A program made the position numbers and the translations under genes. The notes under the pieces were generated by a model. It was given only the letters and a program-made list of their open reading frames with translations. It searched no databases and was not told the DNA's origin. Positions 51,546 to 63,510 of a stretch of DNA of 64,000 nucleotides are shown piece by piece; the stretch's first letter is position 1, and the number at the start of each line of letters is the position of its first letter. Source of the stretch: Trochalopteron elliotii (lineage: Eukaryota; Chordata; Aves; Passeriformes; Leiothrichidae). The DNA is taken from the NCBI GenBank assembly GCA_024734555.1, contig JANPWX010019780.1:890850-954849 (forward strand). The letters are read 5' to 3'.

Positions 51546-53970
51546 GCCTCACTTCTCCAAAGCAGCCATCTGAATATCCTATTGGAGATAGCAGCTACCA
51601 AAACAAAGTCTTGCAGGAGAGCACTTCAGCTAATAAAAGAACATGGAGGGAAGATGTCAGCTTCCACTTCATTAGCTCCTCTCCACACCAAAACCAGTGA
51701 TATTTCCTAAGGTTTACATGCGCAGATTTAGCACACTCATTTTCTGGGAAGTGGGAGGGAAGGACATATTGTGTACATCCATTACACAATGGTTCAGAAA
51801 TTTTCTGTTGGACAAATAAAAATCTCTTGTCCATCCAAATGAATCACATAAAACATAATATTCATGTTGATTGTCAAGTAAGAAAATGTAAAGAAGTATA
51901 AAGATCCTGCTAGTAAGTGTCCTTTGTCATTGCTTACCAGCAAAATATGTTCAAAATAATAGTACAGAAAAAAAAATTATATTTTATAAAAAATAAGAAC
52001 ACAATTACTAACATACACTTCTACTGCTAACTTCAGAAACCTTAAAAATCATAGCACTTAACTAGTCCTCATACATTAGGGAAGTTTGCCAAAATTCTTT
52101 GCATTTTGCAGAAACAGTTCAGCCATTTTTCCAAACTCACATAGGAATTTCAAGGGGAATTTAGAGAGGAAACCAATACTAATAAGAGACTACCAGTCAG
52201 AGTTGTTAGAAAATGATTAGGACCTTGGTTGTTTTATAGACCCCTGTGCAGTTTGAGTTATCCATTAGAGTCTGATAAGCCACTGATTATTCTGATTAAG
52301 GAATTCCCATTGCTGTCCCTGAACAGAGGAGAGATTTCACTGAAAAGATTTGCTAACTTTTCTTAAAATTTTGAGACCCTCTAGTAAATATTTTCAATGT
52401 TTACAGATTTCTTACTATGCAGTCTGACACACTTAAAAAATGCCTGGCTTTCAATAAATATGCTGATAAGTCACTTCAAAGAAGTTTACCACTGCCAGTT
52501 ATGAAATGAAGTAACTAGACTTGTTAATAACCTCTAGAAGTCTTGCTCTGCTCCACTGCTCATATAATGGGCATTTGGCACTTGGCATCTCCCTTTATAA
52601 TAAAAAGAGATATCCTCTATCTCTCAATGTAATATGGGTTATAACGTAAAATTTGAAGCACCCAGCAGCAGAAATGAAAGATTTCATAAACAAGTTTCTA
52701 CTTTGGGTCATACATTGATTGTTATAGTGATAATATTAGTGATAGTGCCTTGTGTACTTCATTGTGCACAGTGAACTATAAACAAAGCCATCAAAGGAGT
52801 CTTTTCAGTTCAGGAGAGACAGGGAAATGTGGGAAATGGATTTGTAGAGAATTCTCAAAGCCTGACAGAAGGCTCACATAATGTGCATCTGTATGCAAAC
52901 CTTGAGATAAGAAATGCTGACTTAGAAATGCCATGGAATGGGACATACATTGTTGAGAGAGAAATGGAACTAGAAAAAAGTTTCAAAGGATGGCTTTGCA
53001 AATAAGCCTAGATACTTTGGAGAAATAGAACTATGTAAGGTGCATTGTAGCAGGACCCATGAGGGGCAATTTCAGATGATTGGCTTTAAGGCATTCATTC
53101 ATAATGCCTTAAAAGCAAAAGCTGATAGGCCAAGAAACACTTATAATGTATTGTAATTAGGGAATAGCTGGCTTCTGATTGTGATGGCATGAACTGTAAC
53201 ATCTGTACTGTCTCACCCTTCACACGAGACCAAAAATGGAATAAAAGTTTTTGAAAAGCCTCTCAGTTGCCCCATCTCTGAGTCAAAAAAGGGTATAATC
53301 TGACAGTGGTATAAGCTTTCAAGAGCAATGCAGTGTTTAACTGAAAAACATGGGAGTGCTGGTAATAGCAGCACTATTTGGTTTTTATTCACAACCAACT
53401 TTTTTGGTTTTGCCTTTATAAACTTGTATTGTTCAAACTGCCAAATTTTCCTTTATCTCCTTTCCTCTGTCTGCCTCACAACACCAGCAGGAGAACAGTT
53501 ATATTGCTACTGCACTTCTTTCTTTTTCCATTGGCCATCTAATGATATGCAATGTCCTTTGAAATTATTTTCTTGAAGCTCTGGGGGATCCGTGCTGAAG
53601 TGTGCCAAATACCACAACTACCTCCCACTCCCTACAAATCAACCAAATAGTTTCTCTTTGAGGAAACAATATTCCTCCTTGCTGAGAGGCAGCACTGCAG
53701 ACTGTGCTGCTTGAGGAGCTTTTGCACTCAATTCATAAAATACTTCATTGTGCCGGAAAGCTGATGATGAGTCTGCCCAGCCAAAAACACTATGACACAC
53801 AGGCCAGTTCAGAGAAGATTAAAGGGCATTTTTTCTTGAGATCAGCTCTCCCCTCTTACAAACAGATTGGAGAGTATTTAGGAGTGAGAGTGTCTGCACT
53901 TCTAGATATTTAATTTGCATTTGCATACAAAACATTAGAGGTAGAATCTCTTAGCTATGGAAAGGCAATC
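51546..53970. other. Unique DNA, nothing recognised
   Basis: AT-rich DNA with no recognisable exon, RNA gene or repeat. Open frames are below about 85 codons. Confidence 0.6.
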
Positions 53971-54345
53971 TTTTTTTTTTTCTAACCACGCCTGCAGGGT
54001 CCTAGCTTCCCCCGGCAGCTGGGCGGTTTCCCCAGTCCACTAGTAAAAGTTCCCCTCGCAGCTAGGAGCTGAAACCCGGGTTGCCGCAACACAAGGGGAA
54101 TTTTACCTATGTCCTGTGGACTGTGGGGTGTCGTGCAGTCGTGTCAGAAGTTCTTGCCCCGAGCCGACCTGCGTCTGGGCTGGTTGCAAGCTACCGGCTC
54201 ATCCCGCAACACCCCCAGCCACGGAAACAGCAGCTGATGGGTGTGAGGGTAGTTGACTACTCAAAAAGCTTTTGAGACCCCTGGATAAGGTCTCCAGCTC
54301 CTGCGTGGGTTTTTAATATTTCATAAAAACCGACGATTGGCACCA
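53971..54345 (-). mobile_element. Possible ERV leader next to an LTR, ending in an A run
   Basis: This is a CpG-rich block. On the minus strand it follows the proposed LTR end, begins with TGGTGCC (complement of 54339-54345) two bases after the LTR, and runs for about 360 bases into an 11-A run at the far end (T run at 53971-53981). Its position and the TGG start suit a primer-binding site plus untranslated leader. Only the first seven bases resemble a tRNA-His-type site, however, and the remainder does not match a tRNA I can name. I see no gag frame. It could equally be an unrelated GC-rich repeat. Confidence 0.4.
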
Positions 54346-54347
54346 AC

Positions 54348-55100
54348 TGAAATATTCCCCCCCTTCAGCCCCCAGGGCTGTTTGGCTAGCTCAGTCCTTG
54401 GGAGGAATATATTAGGGACAACACAAAAGATTCAAAAGAGGCTCTTACCCCGTGTCTTTTCCAGGCTTTATTTTCGATGGATGTCCATGGAGGGTAAGAG
54501 GGTAAGAGGTAAGAGGGAGAACAAAGGAGACCAGGGCCTTTTCTAGTGTCCTGACCAGAAACATAGCTGGGGCTCAGCCTACCAGGTCAAGGAAGTGTTA
54601 TAAATGGAATCACAAAATCGGATTAATATAAAAACAATTTATTAGAAAAAAACGATCCCAATCACTAACAAAGAGAGAAACCACAATAAGGACGGACAGC
54701 ACAGCGCTGGGTGGACAGGGATCTGTAACCTAAGGTACAGATTTCCCAAATCCACATGGAGCGAACTGCTGCTTGGGGTCTTATAGAGTTTTTCGTCTCC
54801 CGAGGCAAAACAGGTGTGGGGCACAGTCCGATAAAGAGTCCAAATACAATGTTGAATGAATTTCCCGGATTCGTCGAGCCCTGTGAATAGCGATACGGGA
54901 AGAGTCTTTTCACCTGGTATCAAGCTTATCAATTTTTGATTGCATTTGCGGGTGGGTTCCGGAGAGGAGTCTTCTCAGCCCGATGTGTCGTCAATCATTA
55001 TCTTAGCTGGCCAACTTCTTTGTCTCCCTTGATGGTCCTGGTTCTGCTCTTTGTCTTGGGCTGATGAGAGGTTGTGACTCAAGTAGCCGCCTGACTGGGG
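54348..55100 (-). mobile_element. ERV LTR-like block
   Basis: Read on the minus strand, this GC-richer block has a TATA box (ctataaga, complement near 54779-54786). AATAAA signals follow at 54638-54643 and again at 54468-54473. It ends in CA at 54348, beside the proposed primer-binding site. A short GTAAGAGG tandem (54494-54518) lies between the two signals. The start of U3 is not resolved; it may lie at 55100 or as far as about 55330. Two AATAAA signals could mean one long LTR or two joined ones. A 96-codon minus-strand open frame at 54642-54932 lies within it and matches no protein I know. Confidence 0.55.
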
Positions 55101-56550
55101 AAGGAATTTTAAAACAAACTACACTTTTTATATCTTTATACTAACATTAATAAAACATATATTTCTATATTTTTTCTGCACTAATTTTTATCCCACTGAT
55201 ACATTTATTACAGAAAGAATGAAGGGTCAAGCCCTATAAGTTTTAGGCTTCAAGTTTCAGGGGGTCCTTGAGGGGGAAAAACCTAACCCAGAGAAATACA
55301 ACAATCCACCGCAGTGCCCTCCCTGGCATGAGTAGGCATTTTAACAGCACTGTGTATATATAGGTTGCTTCGTCCAGTCCTTGTGTTTGTTCTTTGCAAG
55401 AACACAAAAAACCCAAGGGAATTCTAAATCTATTTCTGTGATACGATTATTTAGTTAGAAAATTTGTGAACGTATAAATGAACAATGATAATATTAATTC
55501 ACTTATTTTTTAAAAAATTGCATTGATTTTGAAAGGTAACTACATTGTATGGTGTACCCAGTTCCTGTCCCTTCCTTACACTAAAAATAATTAATATTCT
55601 TTCTCCTTTAATTTTGAAAAAAGCGATAAATTTTGCTTGCTTTGGCAGCATTCTGAAATGTAATCATGTACAGAAACCAAATATAAACAACAGCATTTTT
55701 AATATGAAATACTGTTATTTTATAATTTCTGGTACCTTCTTCAATATGCCATCCCTAAAGGTAAAAGCTTTCCACCCTCACACATTGCCGTCTGGCTGGT
55801 ACATGTGAAATGCAAGCATTTCAGGAGGGGAGTTAGGTGACCATGCAGTCCAGGAACACTTTTCCATTTATACCAGCTGCAGAATACTGGCAGGTTTTAA
55901 CTTGTCCAGCCTGCAGGGGTGAGCATTTGGTGAAGAGTGAGCTTTTTGCATTATCAGAATCTAGTGATAGTGTGATAATCTGTATTTTAGCCACCCTCTG
56001 AGCTGGAAATCTTGCCCATTACATGTCTGAAAATTCAAATTTTTAGTGAAATGCAGTGAAAGCTCTATTACTCCAGGGGCTTGTGTACTAACATGGAAAA
56101 CTGAGTAAGAACAAAAGGAGAGAGAGAAAGAGGGGTGCTGAAACTGGTACCATAGCATGCTAGTACAGTACTAGACACTGCAGGGGATAATGAGAAGTAC
56201 AGTGGGAAGAAGAAATTAAACAGTCATGAAGAAGTCAAATGAAAGTAATTAAATGGGAACTAATGAGCTTAGCCGAAACACCAATGATACAGTCAGAAGG
56301 ATGGGAAATCAGTGGGCAGTAAATTCCTGTGAGAAAGAAAAATGTGATGTGCAGAAAGCCAAGACAGAGAAAGGGCATGGATGGGAAGTCCTCTGTGTAC
56401 AGTCAGGCAAAGAACAGTCCTTCTAAAAGCATTTGACTAGAACAAGAAGTAGCTCTGATTCAAGATGAGGAGTGATCAAGGCTGAACAAAGTCATAGGTC
56501 TGAATGACAAATGACCCATGCTTCTGACAGTGATGGCTTGAAGTATTGTG
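55101..56550. other. Mostly unique DNA; the first 230 bases may belong to the ERV block
   Basis: From 55101 to about 55330 the sequence is very AT-rich and then GC-richer, and may be upstream U3 of the neighbouring LTR. From 55331 I recognise nothing. Confidence 0.5.
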
Positions 56551-57418
56551 GTGGTGCATTCCCCCTTAACTCCTTTCCAGGCTGCAGTGTTCTCTGAGAA
56601 AATGCTTGTTAGGCCTCATCCTTGAAAATGCATCCTGGGCTCAGCTCTCTCTGAGCTTATCGAATAACACCCTCCACTCTCAGGAATTCCTAACAAGCTT
56701 CTGTTTTTCCCACCCTTGGAAAACATTTCTCTGGCCTGAATGGCATAACATTCCTATTCTCACACTTTCAAAGAAAGTGCGGACACAAACTGTGGCCAGG
56801 ATGGAACACTGTTATGACTGATGCCCACTCTTGCAACCCTATGAACAGTGGTCCAGAATGGAGCCCATGAGGAGATGCACAAGAATCTGAAGTGAGTATA
56901 ATTACTGACCTCTGAGGGGAATTTTTCTACAGGTACCTTATCTTGCACTGACTATGTCTGCATGCATACCTTTTGCGCATTTGTTACAGCAAATCTGGAA
57001 GTTAGGTTAAGGTATAGTTATAATTTAGGATAAATGCTGCTGAGTGTCATTTCTGTATTAGATTGTTAAGGTTAAGCTATAAATTAAGGTATAAGTTAAG
57101 TTAAAATACTGTTAAGCTTAAGTGTTGTTAACATTTAGACCACATTCTTTTTCATTCTTGTTTACACTATCTTTACACACAGATACAGAAATACAGCTAG
57201 GTAGTTTCAATTAATTTCTGTTTTAATTGCTTGGATTTTGTTTGGTTTTATTGTTGCTTGCTTTCCTTGTTGTACCTCAGTTGTCCTTTGTAAGTAGAGT
57301 GAATCTTTAATCTTCCCGACAAATTTGTTGTGCTTTGTAGTTTAATATTAAATCTGACTTTTGCTCATACCTTTGCTGGTGATTTTTTGAGCAATCTCAA
57401 ACACACTTGTTCAGGACA
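56551..57418 (+). mobile_element. Old ERV LTR, ERVL-like 3' end
   Basis: The right part is the better evidence. An ATTAAA signal at 57347-57352 is followed by cttttgctcatacctttgct, ggtgattttttgagcaatct, and an end at cttgttcaggaca. That order and wording recall the 3' ends of common avian LTRs of ERVL type. A TG start at 56551 (tgtggtggtgcattccccc) is plausible, but the flanking bases agate/agtat do not make a convincing duplication, so the left limit is tentative. A degenerate TTAAG-rich tract (57001-57128) lies before the polyadenylation region. No viral genes are attached. Confidence 0.55.
57001..57128 (+). repeat. Degenerate TTAAG/TTAAGG tract
   Basis: Many irregular copies of gttaag, ttaaggt and taagtta occur over about 130 bp, most densely at 57061-57125. 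The tract probably arose by slippage inside the LTR that contains it. Confidence 0.65.
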
Positions 57419-58597
57419 GATATGAAGGTGATTTTAGAGCAGAATGGTTTCAAAAAGGTTTGGTTTTAACATTGCCAAATGAAACAAAATTCACAAGGGA
57501 TGGCAGTAGAGCCAGTTGACACACACAGTTGGATACATGATAACATAACTTTTAAAGGGCCATTGATGCATCAGCGACATGTAAGAGGAGTGAGAACTGA
57601 AACTGCAATTATATCTCTGCCAAGAGACTCCAGAACATAAAAAACCAAGAAAAACACTGTGGAAAATCAGACAGAACTGGAATACCTAGTGAAAAGTATA
57701 CCAATGGCTGGGCATTTTCTTTTCTTGGAACCGCCACCAGGTTGTCTTCCTCTTATGGGGAGAATTTGGCAGCTGCATTATCTGAACTTGCTTAGGAGTA
57801 GTAATTATCAATTAAGCAATTTGAGTAAGTAAATTAAATATTCACATTCCTAGTTTGCTTTCAGGCAATAAGTTCCTTATCAGTATTTATTTCCTCAGAT
57901 TTCACAATCACTTGCAGTAATTTGCAGTCCCCCCAGGTAAACAAAAAATAATAGAAAATACTATTCTAACAATTTTAAACTACTGTGTAACTTATTCCCC
58001 TCTTTCAGAATTCATTTGCTATACTTTAATTATACTTCTCTACTCAAAAGTGCTTCAAAGTACTTCATATGAAGTATGAAACAAAAAACAACACAACAAC
58101 AAAACAACATCCTAAACTTTTGCCATTTATTGTGACAATCTGTCAACTTGTTGTGACAAGCATAACAGACTGGTAGCAAAAGCTGAGCAGCAAAGGCTGG
58201 CCGACTGATTTTTTTTTTTAACAGATGATACTCTTGACTGGCTACATTTTTAAGAGTAATTAGAACTAGAAAGACCATTTTCAAAAATAATTAAAATTTC
58301 CTTAAAGCTGCAATGTAAGTAGTGTTGCAGTCTTGGGGGAAGAGACAAAGCCATAGCTTTATAATCCACACAAGGCATTAGAGGAGACATGAACTTGCTT
58401 GCATGCAGGAAATTTGGGATGCAGATTTCTTCCTTCAGTACAGGCTGATTGTTGGGCTGGGCGGAAGATGATGCCACTGAGTCACTGCTAAAAACCAGTT
58501 TCCCAGCCTCTCCTCCTGAAGGCAGTCTGTCAAGGCTTGGCCAAGAAATCAGATCACTGTTCTCATTTCCTGTGCTGTGAGGCATAGGTTTGGAGTC
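57419..58597. other. Unique DNA, nothing recognised
   Basis: AT-rich sequence. I recognise no exon or repeat. A minus-strand open frame at 58250-58585 has no family match. Confidence 0.55.
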
Positions 58598-58740
58598 TCA
58601 GAATCATAGAATATCCTGAGTTGGAGGAGACACACCAGGATCATCAAGTCCAACCTCTGGCCCTGCACAGGACATCCCAAGAATCACAGCATGTGCTTGA
58701 GAGCACAGCCCAAACACTACCCGTGGACACTTGGATAGAC
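58598..58740 (-). mobile_element. CR1 LINE 3' end, CR1-X-like tail
   Basis: On the plus strand it opens with cagaatcatagaatatcctg, continues with gagttggaggagacac and gtccaacctctggccctgca, and includes caagaatcacagcatgtg. It is a minus-oriented, 5'-truncated CR1. Its last bases are nearly the same as those of the SINE tail at 51404-51464 (agaatat-ctgagttgga in both), so this LINE subfamily is the likely partner whose 3' end the SINE copied. Similarity ends near 58740. Confidence 0.9.
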
Positions 58741-61273
58741 TGGGGAAAAGCCCCAGTATTAGATACATATCCCTTTGGCAAAAGAGGAGATACTTCAGGT
58801 ACCACTGCACAGCTGAAGTACTCAGATAGACACAGGCCCTGCAAAGAATCACTACTTTGCTCAAATGCATGGAAACCAAAAACTTGGAAACTTCTTGCTG
58901 GGAAACAGCAAGTGAGAAGTCTCTGGCAACACAAACTTGCTAGTGAGTGCTAGTGAGAAGTTTCTGGAAATCAAATTATCAGCCAGCCTCTGGCTGGCTC
59001 TGCTCATGACTTCAGCACCATCAAAGGCCAAATCCACTAGACAATAGTCTATGACCATGAAGACCGTAGCCAAAACCCAAATACTTCTAAAAAGGTCTGA
59101 AAATGTGCACACCGGCACAGTCAAAGGCATACAGAGTATACTTGAAAGACACCAACAATATCCCAGACAACCAATTTTCCAGAATTCACTATCCACATAC
59201 TTAACTGCACCAATAATAACCAGAGACTGAAGTAAGGAGATCATAACAGTACTGGAGGTAAAACTCTATGATCTTTTTTTAGCTTTCTGCCAAAAAAAAA
59301 AAGCAGCCAAATAGATTAAAGATTAGTACAGTTAATAATAAAAAGCCACTATTATAAAATGAAAGTGCATGATATCTCTTAAAATGCTACTGTGCATTAA
59401 ACAGCATATTAGTACATTGTGACAATCATTTAATCATATGGCAACCTGATGAAGATGGATCAAGTAGTCATGCAGAGGCTGTAATGGAACCAGGAAAGAT
59501 GAGAAGACTTAAGAAAAGGAGATAGAAATAAAAGCTGCACATAAAGATAGTCAAGCAATTATGTCTGTTTTCACCCAGAAGAAGGAAGTGTGAGGATAGA
59601 GAAGACATTTTTATCTTGTGCTGTGCAAACATCATACAAAATACTTCAAGAGAAGAAAATTGCTTCCAAAAATGATGTGAAATTCCTCAGTTCAATAAAA
59701 TGGACTTTCAAGTATTCTATTCTAAGCTTAAACTTAAAAGAAATACAACAGCAAGAAGTCATGAAATGCTATGAAAAGATGCAACCGAAGGATTTAGCAT
59801 TTCTCTGCATGCTCTTTTTTTTCTTTTTTTTCTTGGACCCCAAAGGCAGGCAAATGCTGAGCCCAGGCAGACAGGGAGAAAGGGAAAATAGTTGTACAAC
59901 TAGTGCTCTTTCCAGACTCAGCAGAGAACACCAAAAGTTGTTGGGTGCTCTTCTGTCACTGAAGACAAGTATTGGTACTTCTAATGATGCACAGGGTACC
60001 ACTGCCTCTTATATCCATTCCCCAGGAAGGCTGACAGCACCCTCAGTACCTCCACCTTGCACAAAGCCCTTCTTAGGTCACATCAACAGCTGTCATAAAA
60101 CTCTTGAGTTTTTCTCACTAACATGACAAGGAGTCTGGAGTCAAGAGTCCAGAAGAGGAAAATTAGAAAAAGAAAGCACTTTTGAGATCTCTAAAATGTG
60201 CTAGAATGAAACAAATATTCCTAACATTCCCATAAGATGTTTTAATTCAGAAGGAATAACTTATCTAGAATTACCTCTACTCTAACTCAGGTCCTTGGAC
60301 AACTTTGGAAAACTTTGACTTTAAAAGGAACACTTTAAAAGAAATTCCCTCCTTTTATGAAGCCATTCACAAACTCTATATCAACAAAAATGCTGTTCTA
60401 TAAGATAGTTCACAAAGTCTGTAGAAATAAAATAATTCACTAGTAAATCTGACAGACTTCATCAGAAATTCTGTAAGTCTCTTTCACTACATCTGATATG
60501 ATTTTGTACATGCAAATGCTCACTTAAATGACATCCAAAATTTACAGCAGCAGTTGATTCACAAAAAAAATTATGAGATTCAGCTCAAAAGTCATACTGC
60601 TGTTCAAATACCCTGTTACCATTATGAAGTTTTCTGATTCTGTCCTACATACTACATTTTTCACAAGATTTACCCTGGAGACATAAAAGGTGCAGGGCTG
60701 CCAAAGGAGTTTCCACTTCAGAAGGTCTTCAGAGGGCACCTAAATACAGTTTATACGCATAGTAATGTATAGAATCAGAATCAGACAGAACACATTGGCC
60801 AAGTACTGCGACCTATTTTTGTCCGTGCTTCCTAATTTTCAGTCTCTAGAAAGTATGATGCCACGGGGTTCAACTTAAGGCATGAATGCTGATGGTGTGT
60901 TTTGAGAAGACAAATGGCTGAAAAATTACTTCCTCTATCCTGATATGTCTCTCTTCTCCTGAAAAAAAGGTAATTTCTTCAGCTCTACAGTATTTCCAGT
61001 GTGTACAATGTATAAAAATAGCATACTTCTTGAGAAACTCTGTTAAACAGGGAAGCAATTTGGATCATAAACAAAACCGTCTTTAGAAAAAAGACTGGAA
61101 ATTAGATTTTTTAGTTCCCTACAAAAAAAAAGCTTGTGCAAAGCAAATGCCTACAGATGTTAGCAAAGTTTAATCTTGAAAGATATCACTTTGAATTCTA
61201 TTATTAAAAAGAAAATATAAGCAGTTGCGTTATTATTAGATTGATAATTCTCAAATTCACTTTGCATCTTCAG
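58741..61273. other. Unique DNA, nothing recognised
   Basis: A 178-codon plus-strand open frame at 59590-60126 includes a Phe run encoded by a T-rich stretch and matches nothing I know. No exon or repeat was identified with confidence. The segment 59835-60110 is GC-richer and might be an unrecognised repeat. Confidence 0.5.
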
Positions 61274-61565
61274 TTTCATAGAATGGCTTGTGTTGAAAAG
61301 GACCTTGAAGATCACCTACTCCCAATCCCCCTGACATGGGCAGGGATCAGCCTGTTCAGGGCCCCATCCAACCTTACCTTAACCACTTTCAGGGATAGCA
61401 TAACCACAGCTTCTTTGGGCAACCTGTTACAGTACCTCACCACTCTCTGAGTAAAGAATTTCTTCCCAATATCTATACTACACAGCCCTCTTTCAGTTAA
61501 AACCATTGCTCCTTGTCCTATTACCATCTACCCATATAAAAAGTCCCTCTCCCTCCTTTTATGCA
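61274..61565 (-). mobile_element. CR1 LINE 3' part, about 290 bp
   Basis: On the plus strand it starts with tcatagaatggcttgtgttg, followed by ccccctgacatgggcaggga, gggccccatccaacctt, aagaatttcttcccaatatc and aaaaagtccctctccctcc. This is the standard reverse order of a CR1 3' untranslated region and the end of ORF2. It is moderately diverged and 5'-truncated near 61565. Confidence 0.95.
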
Positions 61566-63195
61566 CATAGCGAATTTAACAACTGCAGAGCAATTAAGCT
61601 GTATTTCTGATACATCTATGTACTTCAAAATAAACAAAAAAGAAAAATAAAATGCCTGAGCAGTTGGAGCATAAGTACATTCAGAAGTGAATGAGACATA
61701 GCATGGACAAACTTATGTTACAGTAAGGAAGAACATGGTGAAACAGGGAACTGTCCAGGAAAGTTCACCATAGCAGAGACATTTATTTCCCTGTCCTTTT
61801 TAGTCAACCTGAAAGTATGTCAGGGCTGACGCAAAGCTGTTCTTGTGACAGTTTTCTAGATTCTCCTGTTAGACCACTGCTAAGTGGTACTGGCAGTGTA
61901 ATATTTCAGGACCTGGAAGAGAAGCAGCACACAACCAGACTCAAGGCGTGTAGCACAAAACTACGGTAACTGGAAGCTGGACCAGTTTGCAGCTCCACCA
62001 AATACTGGCAAGTGGCAACAGCTGGTTGCTTGGCTGAGGATCTGGGAGTCTGGGCACGAGGACAAACCAATGGGGCTGAGCTGATGCACCAGGTGATGGG
62101 GAGGCCCCCAGCACAACCCCTGACACCCCAACACCAACAACCCCAGCCTAATGGCTGCCCCATGCCAGAGCTGGATATCAGTGTAGGCAGACAAGAACTG
62201 GGGAGAACGCTGGAATGCAATGTCCTCAGGGCCCTGACATTAACTTCACAATTCATTGTGATTCATACTCTCCCCATATTGCTCCATCTGATCAAATATC
62301 TGAGATGTTCAGGGTACCTGCAGAACAAATGGAAAAGGTGCTTAAAGGAGAAAAGGATTAATAAAGAGAAGAAAGAGCAGGAGGAAAATTCCAGTTCTAC
62401 AGCTCTTAGCCATTTTTTAGAGATGTTGCTAATCATTGATAAAATTTATTATTTATGAGCTTCTTTATGGTGTTTCAAAAGGGAGGAAGAAGTTCCATGC
62501 AACCCCTCCACTGTTCTTTCAGGAATACTGTGATTAAGTGTAAACGAGTACATCCACATAACTGCAAAATGCCATTAAAAGCAAACAGTCCAGGCAGGGT
62601 GATGTACCAACAGTTATTCACTATTTTTGTTTCATAACTCTCTCATGGGATGTTTTTGTGCTGCAGATGCCCAGGATACCATAAACTTTCTCATGAAGGT
62701 TAGGTAACCACTTTTGGGAACTATCAGAGCTTAGACTATGAACTGTCATTTTAGGCTTTTAAGACCACCATTTAAGTACTCTGCATACATAGAACTTGTA
62801 GAAGAACCTATGATCTCTTGGTAAGAAGTGGGGCTTTGATGATTTTTATTCTTTATCGCAAGGTCTGGGATAAAGAGAGATTGCTTAAACTTTCAAACTG
62901 TAACAAGTTAGTTCTTTTAATGAAGCCCAGATCTTCTGTGATAAGAATATAACCCACTCAGCTAAAAGTTTAGACATTGGTATCCATCTAGAATCACACT
63001 AAACAGCAGAGTATTCATAGGACAAGCACTTAATAGGACAAATAGACCAAGGCAGTCAATTAAAAATGATGCCATCATTCATCCTAAATCCACTTAATCT
63101 AATAAAACTTTGGCTCTCCAGAAGACTTTGTTTAGGAAAGTGTTGTTCATCTTGTTGGCCCATGCTGTGCATAAGGAAAGAAATGTTCCTACTGT
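61566..63195. other. Unique DNA, nothing recognised
   Basis: It includes a GC-richer segment at 61930-62240 with open frames on both strands, the longest being 148 codons on plus at 62012-62458. I find no conserved domain, and the frame runs into AT-rich sequence with no splice logic. Confidence 0.5.
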
Positions 63196-63510
63196 TATGG
63201 AAACTTCCCAGTCTGACCATCCAGGAGCCACTCTGGCAGTCACTCTTGTATCACCTGAGCTGGGACTAGAATATTCTCAGATTCTTCTGCCACACTCACT
63301 CAGTCACACCAGGTTTCCTTACTGTGTTGACCTCAGGTTTCCCATAGCAAAGTCTCAGATGTCCAGATCCTCTTGGTGCAACAACTGAAAAACAAACAAG
63401 CAGTTGAAGCTCGTGCCTCCAAGGAAGGACCCAAAAAGGGGCTTTTATCCCCTCACAATCTAAGCACAGTGAGAGGGACCAATTTGATTTTTATTTATAC
63501 CTCGACATGC
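63196..63510 (-). mobile_element. ERV LTR, copy B of the family at 47.5 kb
   Basis: This aligns with 47548-47850 over nearly 300 bp. It shares ggaaacttcccagtc, cactctggcagtcac, caggtttccttactg and cttttatcccctc, with many substitutions and small indels. Read on the minus strand it keeps the TATA-like ggataaaag (complement near 63441-63450). A possible TG border lies at 63196. Similarity stops near 63480, before the point where copy A reaches its TGTTGAGG end, so copy B is truncated or interrupted in U3. Confidence 0.7.

Noticed and set aside
59590..60126. 178-codon plus-strand open frame, the longest in the window
   Set aside because: No domain is recognised, it contains a Phe run from a T-rich stretch, and there is no promoter or splice context.
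62012..62458. 148-codon plus-strand open frame with a GC-rich start
   Set aside because: The composition shifts from GC-rich to AT-rich along the frame, there is no family match, and several competing frames occur on the other strand.
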